DNA of 64,000 nucleotides from Saprospiraceae bacterium (GTDB lineage: Bacteria; Bacteroidota; Bacteroidia; Chitinophagales; Saprospiraceae), in contig JALHLK010000016.1 in NCBI GenBank assembly GCA_022844565.1, positions 1 to 64,000 on the forward strand, in the 5' to 3' direction. Of this stretch, positions 30,202 through 38,470 are shown piece by piece (position 1 is the stretch's first letter; each line of letters begins with the position of its first letter). The notes under the pieces were generated by a model that saw only the letters and a list, made by a program, of their open reading frames with translations, did not search any database and had not been told where the DNA came from. The position numbers and the translations under genes were made by a program.

Positions 30202-31002
30202 TTATGAAAATAACCCGATCTGCCACGGTTTTTTCCAATACTCTATATGAACATGATGAATATTTGGAACATTTTTATCTAAAAACAACAAACCAAAGTA
30301 CTGCGTCTCTATACTTGCTTGTACACGCTCATGCTTTTTCAGATGCTCCCATGCCAGAAACATCCCCTCTGACCAATGAATATCATCAAGCATTATTATC
30401 CCACTTTTTGACACAAAAGGTTGTAGTTGCTCCCAATAATTGCATGTTGCCTCAAATGAATGATTGCCATCTAAATAAATAAAATCAAAAATTTGACTTG
30501 CTTTAAGTGATTGAATGTAGTCTTCAAAGGTAGAACACACAAAATCGACGTTTTTTAATCCCATTTCCTTTGCATTTGCTGAAGCTAACGCTATCAATTC
30601 TTGGTTTATCTCTACTGTTGTAATTTTAGATTTTTTGCGTGCACAGGCCATATATAATGTACTAATCCCCAAAGAGGTGCCAAACTCAAGTATCTGTGCA
30701 GGCTTGAAGTGATCGACTAAATTAAACAATACACGACATTGATCAATAGATGATATGCCAACCTTGGCAATCTTATTGACACTTCTTACCGTATCTTTTA
30801 ATTTTTTACTACCCGCACCAAATTCAATGAAATTGATCGTTTGAGAAGAAGATTGGAGTTGAGACCTTAACTTTTCTAATTTTACAAAGTCATAAAAATA
30901 TCTATCAACTCTTAAAATTTGTGCATATATCTCATACAAGAAAGGAGAATGTATACGATATATTGTCTTTGCTCTAAGATAATATGAAACCCAAATTTTC
31001 AT
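30202..31002 (-). CDS. class I SAM-dependent (O-methyltransferase-like) enzyme
   Basis: This 266-residue methyltransferase has the motif ILEFGTSLGISTLYMACARK near residue 110, then ITTVEINQELIALASANAKE, and FDFIYLDGNHSFEATCNYWE, the last typical of metal-dependent O-methyltransferases. DDIHWSEGM follows. It lies 5 bp after one membrane glycosyltransferase-like gene and 23 bp before another. A role in modifying a glycan or lipid made by them is inferred. The true substrate is unknown. Confidence 0.85.
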   Translation of the reverse strand: MKIWVSYYLRAKTIYRIHSPFLYEIYAQILRVDRYFYDFVKLEKLRSQLQSSSQTINFIEFGAGSKKLKDTVRSVNKIAKVGISSIDQCRVLFNLVDHFKPAQILEFGTSLGISTLYMACARKKSKITTVEINQELIALASANAKEMGLKNVDFVCSTFEDYIQSLKASQIFDFIYLDGNHSFEATCNYWEQLQPFVSKSGIIMLDDIHWSEGMFLAWEHLKKHERVQASIETQYFGLLFLDKNVPNIHHVHIEYWKKPWQIGLFS

Positions 31003-31007
31003 CCTTC

Positions 31008-33260
31008 CTATTTTAGAATTTTATATCCATTACACAAAAAATAAGCATTACCCTCTTTATAAACTTGACTATTACTACCTTTAAAGTCTATAATTAACTC
31101 GTCAATTACAAGATCCTGATTAGCAATTAATTCTACGATTATCCGTGCTTCAGCCTTGACCTTAATGTTTGTTTCTGCTCTTACATATTGATGCTGTATA
31201 TCATAAGAATTACGCGGATTAATGTACACTTCTTCGGTCAACACGTTGTCTTTATCAAAGCTTTTGATGATCCAATCACCAAACCAATATTTTTTATGAT
31301 CTATTTTTGTCCAAACAGAAAAATTAAACACGGTGTCTATTTTATTTGAAAAAGACTTATCAAGCACAACATGTGTACCCTCTTTTATCAATTTTGATCC
31401 ATCACCGTAAAATCTTTCATCAGATGGATAGCTATCAAATCCTTCATGAAAAAGTGGCGATTCAAGGGAGTCTAAATTAAATTTCTGTTTGGCTTCTTCA
31501 ATGTACTTATTCTTGAAAAAATCTTCATATTTCATTTTGTAAAGTACGATGGATGGATCTTCGTATACCTTTTCACTTATGTTCACAACATGTTGTTCAC
31601 CAATAGAAAGCGTTGGGTGTTCTTTACCAAGTACAATCAGAATATCCTTTTTATTAGGATACAAAATTGGAGCTTCTCTTGAAATTAAAGGATGTGAGAG
31701 AAGTTGTACACCATTTGCATTTTGTGCAGTTCCTGGCCTTGAAATTAGGGCATTAGCCATTGGAATCTGGTAGGTTAAGTTGATCAATGTAGCGTAAAAG
31801 TGCGTAGGCCAATGATTATAAGACAAAAACTTGTCGGACCAGAACTGTGTTTTAGGTACGCATAAAAGCGCTTGATAATCCGATGCCTTAAATCCTGCAC
31901 GATCCAACTTTATTTTAAACTCTTCTCTTTTAGCTTTGGAAAGAAAATTAGCATGAAACACGTCTTTATACACGGGCTTTATAAACATATTAATTTCAAA
32001 AAACCAAATAAATACAATCGGAATAAGGGCTAAAAAACTGAATTGTTTACGCTTAATATCTAAGCGCTTCAGTACTTGATCTAAAATAAAAACAACTATG
32101 GTAGTTAATATAAAATAAAATGGCCACCCTATCCTACCTGAAGCCTTAAACATAAGTAAAAAGCCTAGTTTGTCCTCAATAAAATCTACTGTCGTACGCC
32201 CTAAAATATTAACATTACTAGAATAAATGTAGATGAATACTCCTGATAAAAATAATGCCCCTAGTGGTTTTTCAAGCATAATCATCCGCTTTTTATTAAC
32301 CAACCGATATACAAGATACATAAATAAAGTGATCACAGACACGATTCCAATATATTGTATGGCCTCAAATTCTATTGGCTTTACATTTACACCAAAAACA
32401 CTTAACATCTTATTCATTAGCGTATTATGCGGATACAAGCTACCTCGTAGATTTGTAGCGTAGGTGGTAAAACCCCATTGCAGAGCAATTCTATCCGTTA
32501 TTGGATCAACATATTTTATCACAAAATACGGTATCACAATGGCCGTGGTACATAATATTAAAGGTATATATCCTGCCTTTTTAAAACCATCCTTGTTTAT
32601 AAGACTTCTACTTAAGACAATAAAACCAAATAAAATACCTATAGATGCTGATATTAAACCCAGATATGGATTATTAAAAGTGATAAAAGCTAAAATTAAA
32701 AAGAAAATAATATCTCTTTTCTCCCATTGCCCTACTCGATACTTCCTCAATGAAAACAACATCACCATCGGAATAGCAAATAAATATGCAAGACCATAGT
32801 GGGCTGCAAATCTAAACATTTGTGGTGAAAGAAAAACAATCAACACACTAAATATCATTGAATTAAACTTACTTACTTTAAGTGACACTAAAACATAGTA
32901 CATCAACAGTGTAGCAGGGATAATTGAATAGTGATTCAGTACATGGATTACGCCTACTGCGCAATCACAAGTATTGATTCCTAAGTTTTTAAGCCACATT
33001 AAAAGTATACTAAGCGCTCCTTGTGCGTCCGTCATGAAGATGAGTTCACCATATGGGTAATTCATATTTTCTAATATCAGTCCATTACCATAACAAGCAT
33101 GATACACCGTATTAGCATAAAGTACAAGTGCATCTCCTCCAAATGCCATCATCATCTCATTGGGCTTCCATAAATATGGCCCAAAAAAATGATACATCAT
33201 GAGCAAAGTCAACCCAATGACACCGAACTCAAATTTATATTTTGAAATAAAGTTTTTCAT
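31008..33260 (-). CDS. large polytopic membrane protein, GT-C/YfhO-like
   Basis: This 750-residue protein has about 11-12 hydrophobic helices in residues 12-430 followed by a 300-residue soluble C-terminal domain of beta-rich character. The first extracytoplasmic loop (MAFGGDALVLYANTVYHACY) has the acidic residue expected in GT-C glycosyltransferases. Homologues in Bacteroidota are usually hypothetical. Its start overlaps the HAD gene's stop by one base, and the methyltransferase follows after 5 bp. Glycan assembly at the cell surface is inferred. Confidence 0.65.
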   Translation of the reverse strand: MKNFISKYKFEFGVIGLTLLMMYHFFGPYLWKPNEMMMAFGGDALVLYANTVYHACYGNGLILENMNYPYGELIFMTDAQGALSILLMWLKNLGINTCDCAVGVIHVLNHYSIIPATLLMYYVLVSLKVSKFNSMIFSVLIVFLSPQMFRFAAHYGLAYLFAIPMVMLFSLRKYRVGQWEKRDIIFFLILAFITFNNPYLGLISASIGILFGFIVLSRSLINKDGFKKAGYIPLILCTTAIVIPYFVIKYVDPITDRIALQWGFTTYATNLRGSLYPHNTLMNKMLSVFGVNVKPIEFEAIQYIGIVSVITLFMYLVYRLVNKKRMIMLEKPLGALFLSGVFIYIYSSNVNILGRTTVDFIEDKLGFLLMFKASGRIGWPFYFILTTIVVFILDQVLKRLDIKRKQFSFLALIPIVFIWFFEINMFIKPVYKDVFHANFLSKAKREEFKIKLDRAGFKASDYQALLCVPKTQFWSDKFLSYNHWPTHFYATLINLTYQIPMANALISRPGTAQNANGVQLLSHPLISREAPILYPNKKDILIVLGKEHPTLSIGEQHVVNISEKVYEDPSIVLYKMKYEDFFKNKYIEEAKQKFNLDSLESPLFHEGFDSYPSDERFYGDGSKLIKEGTHVVLDKSFSNKIDTVFNFSVWTKIDHKKYWFGDWIIKSFDKDNVLTEEVYINPRNSYDIQHQYVRAETNIKVKAEARIIVELIANQDLVIDELIIDFKGSNSQVYKEGNAYFLCNGYKILK

Positions 33261-33892
33261 TATGGAGTGTAAAACTCAAATTCAGGTATAAAAACCACAT
33301 TCATACCTCCTGCTAATCCTGCATCTACTCCTAATCTTCCATCTTCAAAAACCAAACATTTGGATGGTGCTATATTAAATCGCTCTGCCGATAGCAAAAA
33401 TGTTTCCGGGTGAGGCTTGTGATTTTCTACATCAGTAGCTGTTACCACATAATCAAAAAAATCTTCTGCCCCCATCAACCGGATTGTTTTGGAAGCATTG
33501 ACCCTTCCACTACCTGTACCTATACAAATTGGAATTTTAGATTTGTACTTTTTAGCAATTTCCCACATTGGTTCTAAGGGAGCGATTGCATCAATATTAT
33601 CTAATTTATTAGCAAACAATTCACTCTTCATTTTTGAACCATATTCAACTTCCATTGACCAACCGTAGGCCTCGTTAAGGGTTTTAATCACTTTCGAAGT
33701 CGGAGATCCCGCAAACTGATTAATCATATCCGTGGTGATCTCTGCACCATAAAACTGTCCCATCTCTTTCCAAGCCTCAATATGTAATGGCATAGAATCT
33801 GCTATCGTACCATCTAAGTCAAAAATCAAACAATCAATATCGGAATCTATATATTCCAATAAATTATTTACATCCTCAAATTTTTGTATCAT
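33260..33892 (-). CDS. HAD-superfamily phosphatase (beta-phosphoglucomutase-like)
   Basis: This 210-residue HAD hydrolase has motif I CLIFDLDGTIADS (nucleophile Asp followed by acid/base Asp), a cap domain, motif II CIGTGSGR, and motif III/IV KPHPETF with CLVFEDGRLGVDAG. It dephosphorylates or isomerises a small phosphorylated sugar-like substrate. It leads the operon with the two membrane glycosyltransferase-like proteins, so a sugar phosphate is plausible. A minus-strand -7 box is at 33912-33919. Confidence 0.9.
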   Translation of the reverse strand: MIQKFEDVNNLLEYIDSDIDCLIFDLDGTIADSMPLHIEAWKEMGQFYGAEITTDMINQFAGSPTSKVIKTLNEAYGWSMEVEYGSKMKSELFANKLDNIDAIAPLEPMWEIAKKYKSKIPICIGTGSGRVNASKTIRLMGAEDFFDYVVTATDVENHKPHPETFLLSAERFNIAPSKCLVFEDGRLGVDAGLAGGMNVVFIPEFEFYTP

Positions 33893-33911
33893 CCTATCTT
33901 TTATAAAGACT

Positions 33912-33919
33912 CAAAGGTA
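33912..33919 (-). promoter_or_regulatory. -7 box for the HAD/GT-C operon
   Basis: CAAAGGTA on the plus strand reads TACCTTTG on the minus strand, 20 bp before the HAD start codon. Confidence 0.45.
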
Positions 33920-34119
33920 ACTTTATCAGCTATTTTTCCGTTATTAACAAATCAATAAGTTATGAATATTTTTTAAAACACAATATTTACATAGCTTTGT
34001 GGCAAGATAAAGTTGCTTCATCTCAATTACAGAAATTTATAATGAAAATAATCCTCTGAGATTGTAAAAAGCTACTCATATCTCAAAACATATGATAATA
34101 CTTGAAACTTAAATATAAT

Positions 34120-34740
34120 ATGAAAAAACTAATTTTCCTCACTTTATTTCTTGCCACTACTCTTAATGTTAGCGCACAATTTGGCTATGGATTTACTGTT
34201 AGCAATGACATTTACCAAAGATATACCAATCCTAAAGACAATTCAGGAGAGTACAGAGGCTCTGGAAGTGCGATTCTAAATTTTGCAGTTGGCCCTAAGA
34301 TCTGGATCGGAGGACAAAATGTATCGTTTTCACTTGAGGCTCAAGCAGGTATTGGTCTATTAAGTCTTGCTGTCAAAGACTATAAAGGCTTAGGTGCTGC
34401 CTATTTTCCTATTTTAGCAAAACTCAACTTCAATGGCCTTTCTGGGATGGACAAAGAAGGTCGTCAAGGTTGGTACATTGGTGGTGGGCTTCAATACTTT
34501 AAAACAGAATTGTATGGCCTTAATGATAAAGCAGAAAATAATGGTGTGAAAAGGGATTATTATCCAACTTACATTAGTCAAATTGGCTATGGTTTTGGAC
34601 TTTCGGGCTTTGTAGGTAGCGGTTTTATACGAGCTGGGTTACATCCTGACAACAAGTCCAATTTTTTCGCAATTGGTATTCAAGCAGATTTTAATAGACC
34701 AATGCTCAAGAAAATTGCAAATGCAGCTTCGCAACTGTAA
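34120..34740 (+). CDS. outer-membrane beta-barrel-like secreted protein
   Basis: From ATG 34120 this 206-residue protein has a clear signal peptide (MKKLIFLTLFLATTLNVSAQ). A TTG start 18 bp earlier is open but would extend the signal needlessly. The mature chain alternates polar and aromatic residues and is rich in Gly (QFGYGF; FGLSGFVGSGFIRAGL), like small outer-membrane barrels (porin family/OmpW-like). No specific family is recognised. A possible -7 box TAGCTTTG lies at 33992-33999. Confidence 0.65.
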   Translation: MKKLIFLTLFLATTLNVSAQFGYGFTVSNDIYQRYTNPKDNSGEYRGSGSAILNFAVGPKIWIGGQNVSFSLEAQAGIGLLSLAVKDYKGLGAAYFPILAKLNFNGLSGMDKEGRQGWYIGGGLQYFKTELYGLNDKAENNGVKRDYYPTYISQIGYGFGLSGFVGSGFIRAGLHPDNKSNFFAIGIQADFNRPMLKKIANAASQL

Positions 34741-34922
34741 TTGATGTTTTTTAAAATTTTATGGCTATATTTTTTTGCAAGATTACCATGATGTAGCAAT
34801 TATTTGAAAATATCGTACAAGGTAATAACTAAGAACGCTATCAAAACACACATTTCCAACCCACCTCTTTGTACAATTCACTATTTTATCTTTACTTTGA
34901 TCAAAATTTAAATCATTCGATC

Positions 34923-37661
34923 ATGAAAAGTACGATATTGTTCTGCTTGTTAGCTTCATTTACGATCCTTTATGGACAAACTATTCCATTACCGGAGCAT
35001 CCGAGACCTGATTTTGAACGGTCAGAATGGGTTAACCTTAATGGGAAATGGGATTTTGAATACGATAGTCTAGACATTGGAGAAAAAAACAATTGGCATA
35101 ACGGTAAAAGTACCTTTTCTAAAAAGATTCTTGTACCTTTTCCTTGGGGTTCTGAATTGTCGGAAGTAAAAGACGCTGCAGACATCGCATGGTATAAAAA
35201 GGATATTCTCATACCTTCAAACTTTTCTAACAAGCGAATATTTCTTACCATAGGGGCATCTGATTGGCATACTACCGTTTGGCTAAATGGGCAATTACTA
35301 GGATCGCATAAAGGTGGCTATACACCATTTTCTTTTGAACTTAATTCAGCATTAGTAAGTTCTGGCACACATACATTAGTAATCAAAGTTGACGACAAAA
35401 GGCGTGACTTTACGTTGTACGGCAAACAGGGTTACGGCAATGCAAGAGGTATTTGGCAGACAGTTTACCTTGAGGCAAGAGGTCAAAATTTTATAGATAA
35501 CATCAGATTTACTCCAGATATTGACAAGAGCTCAGTACTTTTTGAGGGTGAATTTGATGATATTTTAAATCAAAATGAAAATTTGACTTTAGAATTCAAA
35601 ACTCCCGAAGGAGCAAAAACCATTAATCTGGTTGCTAATAAAGGGTCAAAAAATATTTCTGCCAAAGTAGACTTACCAAATGCACGACTTTGGACACTCA
35701 ATGATCCTTTTTTATATAGTGTCTCCATAATAACAAAAGACGATCATATAAAATCTTATTTTGGAATGAGAAAAATCTCAGTTACCAAATTGCCAGGCAC
35801 GGACCACCCTTATATCGCTTTAAATAATAAACCGGTATATCTACAATTGACACTGGATCAATCCTACCACCCTACTGGGTTCTACACTTTTCCTACGGAT
35901 GAGTTTATGAAAAATGAAATTCAACTTTGTAAAAATATTGGACTCAATGGTATCAGACCACATATAAAAGTAGAAATTCCAAGAAAACTTTATTGGGCGG
36001 ATAAATTGGGACTACTGGTCATGGCAGATTTACCAAATTTCTGGGGAGAACCCACACCTGAAGCTCAAAAAGAATCGGAATACACACTTCGTCAAATGAT
36101 CAAAAGAGATTATAATCATCCTTCTATTTTCTCTTGGGTGATTTTTAATGAATCATGGGGCTTACAATCAAAAGTCAACAATGAAACAACTGGTAAAAGT
36201 GAAAACAAATACCTTCCTAAAACTCAAAACTGGGTAGCTTCTATGTATTATTTAGCCAAATCTCTTGATGGAAGCAGATTGGTAGAGGATAATTCTATCT
36301 GTTGTGGTGGTGGACATACAGAGACAGATATCAATTCATGGCATGAATACCTGCCAGGCTATGAATGGGAGGCCTATATGGCAAAAAAGGATAAAATTAC
36401 CTTTCCAGGTAGTACTTCCAATTTTGAAAAAGGATTTGTCCAAGCGAGCCAACCAATGATCAATTCAGAATGTGGTAATGTATGGGGCTATGATGGTAGT
36501 ACAGGTGATGTAGATTGGAGTTATGATTATCACCGCATGATGAATGTTTTTAGAAAATATCCTAAAATGGGTGGGTGGCTGTACACAGAGCACCATGATG
36601 TGATCAATGAATGGAATGGATATTGGAAGTTTGATAGAACTAAAAAGTATACTGGCCTAGACCAAATTTCTCCAGGTATGAGGGACAATGATTTTCATTC
36701 TTTAGTATACCTAAGTACTGGTCAAGACATCACCCAAACAGTATCTGCTGGTGAAGAAGTCGCCGTCCCACTTTTTCTATCCGTAATGGAGGAACTAGAC
36801 GCGTCTGAAGGATTAACAATAGAATACTCACTAGAGGGTATCGATAATCTTGGAAATATTATAAAAGTTAGCTTCGGAACTAGACAAATAGCATTTACTC
36901 CATGGATGCAGTCGTCCTTAGATCCTTTAATGATCAAAATCCCCAATCAAAATGGATTATACACACTTAATTTGATATTGAAAGATAGGAAGTCTGAGCA
37001 AATATATCACCGAAATTTTATGAGTTTTGATGTTAGAAATGGACAAAATCCTACCAACATCACTGTGTTATCTAAAAAACCCGCTGATGTTACCTCTTCT
37101 CAATGGAGTCAAAAGACTTGGAAAGCAATGGACGGTTTAAAAATAAATGGGGCTGGAAGTGGCCATTTTACTTACACTTTTGAAGGAAATGTAACTAAGG
37201 CAAATAAGGGTTACTTGTTACTCGAAGCTGGAGCAAAAGAATTATTTGTCAAAGACCGAGAAGGCTCAGAAATCAAAAATACAAATTATATGCTTGGAGC
37301 TCGTGCAGAACCCTCTCAAAATAAAAATGCATATCCAATGACAGATGAGTATAAATTCCCTTCGGAAGTTGAAATTTTGATTGAAGGAAAATCTGTAAGA
37401 AAAGTAAAATTGGAAGATGATCCAGCTGACCACCGAGGTATCTTGAGTTGGCATTATCAAGCCCAAAATCGAAAGCTTGATGAAGCAGGAAGCTATGGTC
37501 AAATGATTAAAATTCCTTTGTCAAAAACTCATTTAAGCACTTTAAAAAAGAAAGGAAGCCTTAGTGTGACATTCAAAGTAAATGGATCTGGTGGCTTATC
37601 AATTTACGGCGAAAAGTTTGGGAGGTATCCTTTTGATCCGTCGATTGTATTGACCAATTAA
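34923..37661 (+). CDS. glycoside hydrolase family 2 (beta-galactosidase-like) enzyme
   Basis: This 912-residue secreted enzyme starts at ATG 34923, which gives a proper signal peptide (MKSTILFCLLASFTILYGQ); an earlier TTG at 34869 would precede it. Domains are a GH2 sugar-binding jelly roll (about 25-185), an immunoglobulin-like domain, and a TIM barrel with acid/base E in IFNESWG and nucleophile E in MINSECGNVWGYDG. C-terminal beta domains follow. GH2 includes beta-galactosidases, mannosidases and glucuronidases; the exact sugar is not determined. It has no SusC/D neighbours here and is followed by an 809-bp gap. Confidence 0.9.
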   Translation: MKSTILFCLLASFTILYGQTIPLPEHPRPDFERSEWVNLNGKWDFEYDSLDIGEKNNWHNGKSTFSKKILVPFPWGSELSEVKDAADIAWYKKDILIPSNFSNKRIFLTIGASDWHTTVWLNGQLLGSHKGGYTPFSFELNSALVSSGTHTLVIKVDDKRRDFTLYGKQGYGNARGIWQTVYLEARGQNFIDNIRFTPDIDKSSVLFEGEFDDILNQNENLTLEFKTPEGAKTINLVANKGSKNISAKVDLPNARLWTLNDPFLYSVSIITKDDHIKSYFGMRKISVTKLPGTDHPYIALNNKPVYLQLTLDQSYHPTGFYTFPTDEFMKNEIQLCKNIGLNGIRPHIKVEIPRKLYWADKLGLLVMADLPNFWGEPTPEAQKESEYTLRQMIKRDYNHPSIFSWVIFNESWGLQSKVNNETTGKSENKYLPKTQNWVASMYYLAKSLDGSRLVEDNSICCGGGHTETDINSWHEYLPGYEWEAYMAKKDKITFPGSTSNFEKGFVQASQPMINSECGNVWGYDGSTGDVDWSYDYHRMMNVFRKYPKMGGWLYTEHHDVINEWNGYWKFDRTKKYTGLDQISPGMRDNDFHSLVYLSTGQDITQTVSAGEEVAVPLFLSVMEELDASEGLTIEYSLEGIDNLGNIIKVSFGTRQIAFTPWMQSSLDPLMIKIPNQNGLYTLNLILKDRKSEQIYHRNFMSFDVRNGQNPTNITVLSKKPADVTSSQWSQKTWKAMDGLKINGAGSGHFTYTFEGNVTKANKGYLLLEAGAKELFVKDREGSEIKNTNYMLGARAEPSQNKNAYPMTDEYKFPSEVEILIEGKSVRKVKLEDDPADHRGILSWHYQAQNRKLDEAGSYGQMIKIPLSKTHLSTLKKKGSLSVTFKVNGSGGLSIYGEKFGRYPFDPSIVLTN

Positions 37662-38470
37662 AACAAGCTATCTTCAAAAATTACTTAATTTTACATTAAC
37701 CCAAACAAGGCATGTGGATAACTCATCACGAAATAATTTTACATTAATATAACATGAAAATGGTATTAATAATTTAATTAATATATAAGACAAGCTAATT
37801 TCGACATATGTAAATTTAAAGAATAAATAAAATCTCTATGTTAATCCATTTACATATAATAATTATGTCATTCTTAATAAGACGTTACTAACATTTTAAC
37901 ATATTACATATTTTCAGAATGTTAATTCACAAAATTAACTATTAGCCAAATTGTTTGTTAATCTAATAAGGATAGTTTTTGTTCCAAAATCAATTGAAAA
38001 AAATATTGCCTGAGTTAATTTTTGTAGCTCTTAATAAATTATATGCTTAAACCTTTAAAGCTTAATACAATTGTCAAATTAAAGTAGATATCATTATCTC
38101 AATACATGTTTTACAATAGATCTATCTTTTTGAAATAGTACCTTAATTATTAAGATTTTGATCATTTTTTGATCAAAATGACGGACAACCCTTTTATGAG
38201 GGTAGGGTTAACTTTGAGACATAAGCCCCAAAGCTAACCTTCGCCACCAAATAAATTATTTTCGTCTTTTTGACAGACAAACATAAAATCTAATATCGTC
38301 TGCCCCAAAATCCATGCAAATTGATATATAACCATTTTCATTAAGATTCTCACTTTGATTTTATCAAATATTTATTATCGAAATGCTAAATATTTAAATA
38401 AAGAACAAAAGTCTTTTTCATATATAATAAAAGACATACATTAGCCATCGAATTAAAAAACGTGTGCTAA
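37662..38470. other. long AT-rich intergenic region with a two-hairpin structure
   Basis: This 809-bp stretch has no convincing ORF in any frame. It contains a 13-bp direct repeat AATTTTACATTAA at 37687-37699 and 37735-37747, a palindrome TTTTGATCAAAA at about 38168-38179, and two consecutive hairpins at 38188-38241. The rest is low-complexity AT-rich DNA. Confidence 0.55.
38188..38241. other. two consecutive hairpins, possible structured RNA or terminator-like element
   Basis: The first hairpin pairs ACCCT (38188-38192) with AGGGT (38199-38203) around a 6-nt loop. The second pairs AGGGTTAACTTTG (38204-38216) with CAAAGCTAACCTT (38229-38241) with one mismatch and one G-U, around a 12-nt loop. 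They are unusually GC-rich for this gap. No T-run follows directly, so a classical terminator is unlikely. I do not recognise a known RNA family. Confidence 0.4.

Noticed and set aside
34869-34922. Upstream TTG start of the GH2 gene
   Set aside because: It would place 18 extra residues before a proper signal peptide beginning at ATG 34923.
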